Made by a program: the position numbers and the translations under genes. This document shows, piece after piece, positions 6,532 to 7,754 of a stretch of DNA of 7,754 bases. Under the pieces are notes generated by a model. The model was not told the DNA's origin and did no database searches. It saw only the letters and a program-made list of their open reading frames with translations. The first letter of the stretch is position 1; every line of letters begins with the position of its first letter. This stretch comes from an uncultured Alphaproteobacteria bacterium (GTDB lineage: Bacteria; Pseudomonadota; Alphaproteobacteria; GCA-2731375). Location of the stretch: contig CAJWZI010000057.1 in assembly GCA_913049615.1 (NCBI GenBank), forward strand, positions 1 to 7,754. Reading direction: 5' to 3'.

Positions 6532-7598
6532 CCCTCTTTGAGAAGGCAACTTTGTCACTGGCCATAGTCGTTGGACTGGCCATCCCACTTTTGCTGCACA
6601 ACGAGCCTTACTTTATCCGCGTTGCGGCATCGGTCCTATACTTCATCATTCTGTCCTCATCCTGGAACCTGCTGTTGGGTTATGCAGGGCAGTTGTCCTT
6701 TGCACACGCGGCTTTCGCTGGGATCGGCGCCTACACCTCGGGACTGCTCAGCGCTGGATTTCTTGGTGAGAATATCTGTACCGGCTTGATTGAAAATAGC
6801 CTGGGGCTCGTCTCTGACGTGCTTTGCGGCGAAGGCTACTCTCGGGATTTCCGTTATGGCATTCATCCGATCATAGGAGTATTCGCTGCCTGCCTTGTGG
6901 CAACGGGTATCGGCTGGTGCCTGGGGCGTATGTGCCTTCGTACACGCGGCCCCTACCTGGCCCTGATGACCCTCGGATTTTCAGAAACAGTGCGCCTGAT
7001 TCTACAGATTGAACATGATTACACTCGGGGTTCGCTGGGGCTTCGTATACCCTACCTGTGGACTACCGACGACGGGCTACCGAATCACGCGATCGGCTAC
7101 CTTATTATGTTTGCACTGACCGTGCTAACGATCTTTATCCTTTACCGACTGGTCAACTCGGAAAAAGGGCTGTATTTGAAGGCTATCCGGGAAGACGAGG
7201 ATATTGCCGCCGTGATGGGAATCGATCTGGTGAAGTGGAAAGTGCGCGCGTTTGTTATCTCCAGCGCATTTGCCGGATTGGCCGGTGCGCTATACGCTCA
7301 TCTGTTCGTGCAAGTGCTCGCCCCGCAAATGCTACTGATCCTTGAAATGGGGCTAATCCTAGCGATGACGATCGTCGGCGGACTCGGCACTCTGACCGGC
7401 CCGGTGATTGGCGCCATACTGCTGGTGGTTTTATGGGAATTCATGCGCGACATCAGCCCCTATGCCCACATGCTGCTCTTTGCCACACTGGTGATTGTTG
7501 TGATGAAGTTTTTTCGCGGCGGATTGTTCGGTCTGGTCTCGACCTGGCTTAAGGAGAGAAACCTGATCGCCAAAGCTCCACCGTTTACAGTGGACTAA
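6528..7598 (+). CDS. livM: Inner-membrane permease, LivM-like (HAAT family)
   Basis: Second membrane subunit of the importer, 356 residues. Its ATG overlaps the LivH-like stop (ATGA), so translation is probably coupled. Family marks are LLGYAGQLSFAHAAFAGIGA (49-68), RTRGPYLALMTLGFSE (138-153), LKAIREDEDIAAVMGI (217-232, the cytoplasmic ATPase-contact region), FAGLAGALYA (248-257) and VGGLGTLTGPVIGA (283-296). Hydrophobic segments lie at about 9-24, 30-51, 57-78, 112-134, 141-159, 190-206, 240-262, 269-299 and 312-327. An acidic stretch of roughly 30 residues (about 80-111), with Cys84 and Cys100, is inserted between hydrophobic segments where shorter LivM proteins have a tight turn. It is probably periplasmic and could carry a disulfide. 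It is the last gene of the operon; no T-run terminator follows on the plus strand. Confidence 0.92.
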   Translation: MTLFEKATLSLAIVVGLAIPLLLHNEPYFIRVAASVLYFIILSSSWNLLLGYAGQLSFAHAAFAGIGAYTSGLLSAGFLGENICTGLIENSLGLVSDVLCGEGYSRDFRYGIHPIIGVFAACLVATGIGWCLGRMCLRTRGPYLALMTLGFSETVRLILQIEHDYTRGSLGLRIPYLWTTDDGLPNHAIGYLIMFALTVLTIFILYRLVNSEKGLYLKAIREDEDIAAVMGIDLVKWKVRAFVISSAFAGLAGALYAHLFVQVLAPQMLLILEMGLILAMTIVGGLGTLTGPVIGAILLVVLWEFMRDISPYAHMLLFATLVIVVMKFFRGGLFGLVSTWLKERNLIAKAPPFTVD

Positions 7599-7621
7599 GA
7601 CTGCCCGCGGTCACGTTATTT

Positions 7622-7653
7622 GAAAAAAACACGGCTGTGAACCACAGTCGTGT
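7622..7653 (-). terminator. Rho-independent terminator of the right-hand SDR gene (minus strand)
   Basis: An 11-bp arm pair (7629-7639 and 7643-7653) surrounds a 3-base loop. On the minus strand it follows the TAG stop directly, and it runs into seven T's (the A-run 7623-7629 on the plus strand; its last base is shared with the stem). The minus-strand stem has one A/C mismatch, and the plus-strand version has a G/U pair. On the plus strand no T-run follows, so it should mainly stop minus-strand transcription before it enters the importer operon. Confidence 0.8.
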
Positions 7654-7754
7654 CTACGCAAGCCGCGGCGCAAACTTGGTCGTGCTCCAACCACCATCGA
7701 CGGCGAGCACCTGACCGGTAATAAACGACGCTTCATCTGATGCCAGGAATAACG
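7654..7754 (-). CDS. C-terminal end of a second SDR-family oxidoreductase (partial, runs off the window)
   Basis: Reading the minus strand from 7752 gives 32 codons ending in TAG (7654-7656). The protein contains LFLASDEASFITGQ followed by VLAVDGGWST and ends KFAPRLA. 'FLASDEASFITGQ...VDGGWS' is the standard C-terminal block of FabG-like SDRs (beta-7 and the segment near the cofactor and dimer interface). The frame is open to the window edge, so the catalytic residues are not visible and cofactor or substrate cannot be judged. It converges with the importer operon, with a terminator directly after the stop. The C-terminus resembles, but is not identical to, that of the SDR at 1429-2211 (TGQDIIVDGGWMI), so the two are family members and not obvious recent duplicates. 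Confidence 0.88.
   Translation of the reverse strand, partial: LFLASDEASFITGQVLAVDGGWSTTKFAPRLA

Noticed and set aside
7599..7653. Plus-strand terminator for the importer operon
   Set aside because: The only hairpin here has its T-run on the minus strand; reading the plus strand, the stem is followed by CTACGC.
1..7754. Mobile element, CRISPR, toxin-antitoxin or defence system
   Set aside because: No transposase, integrase, direct-repeat array, tRNA or defence domains seen; all recognised genes are transport or metabolism.

Overview
The window reads as ordinary chromosomal DNA of a Gram-negative bacterium, most likely a proteobacterium. It has moderate GC, tightly packed genes, a periplasmic binding protein with a Sec signal peptide, and a complete branched-chain-amino-acid-type (HAAT/Liv) ABC importer. 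No rRNA, tRNA, CRISPR array, insertion sequence or phage gene is visible. The taxonomic placement is inference from protein style only.

Left part (1-2211, + strand): a class III, PLP-dependent aminotransferase of the glutamate-1-semialdehyde aminomutase type, whose true start probably lies upstream of the window, followed after 121 bases by a short-chain dehydrogenase/reductase (SDR). The SDR has the Tyr-x3-Lys pair but glycine where the catalytic serine normally sits.

Middle (2212-2766): a likely small gene of unknown function on the minus strand (113 codons). A divergent intergenic region follows, with a sigma70-like promoter candidate and a 10-bp inverted repeat whose arms flank it.

Right part (2767-7598, + strand): a five-gene Liv-type ABC importer in the order ATPase (LivG-like), ATPase (LivF-like), periplasmic binding protein (LivK/J-like), permease (LivH-like), permease (LivM-like). 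The ATPases are 2 bases apart and the permeases overlap by ATGA. The binding-protein gene has its own strong ribosome binding site and is followed by a strong hairpin plus T-run. That arrangement would allow more binding protein than membrane components.

Right edge (7654-7754, minus strand): the C-terminal 32 codons of a second SDR, running off the window and followed by a rho-independent terminator pointing toward the transporter operon.

Taken together, the importer would bring in a small amino-acid-like or amide-like solute. The aminotransferase and the two flanking dehydrogenases could convert it or its breakdown products, but the substrate cannot be read from the sequence. I found no convincing new biological system. 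The points most worth a second look are the serine-less SDR, the unknown small gene with its shared control region, and the intra-operon hairpin.
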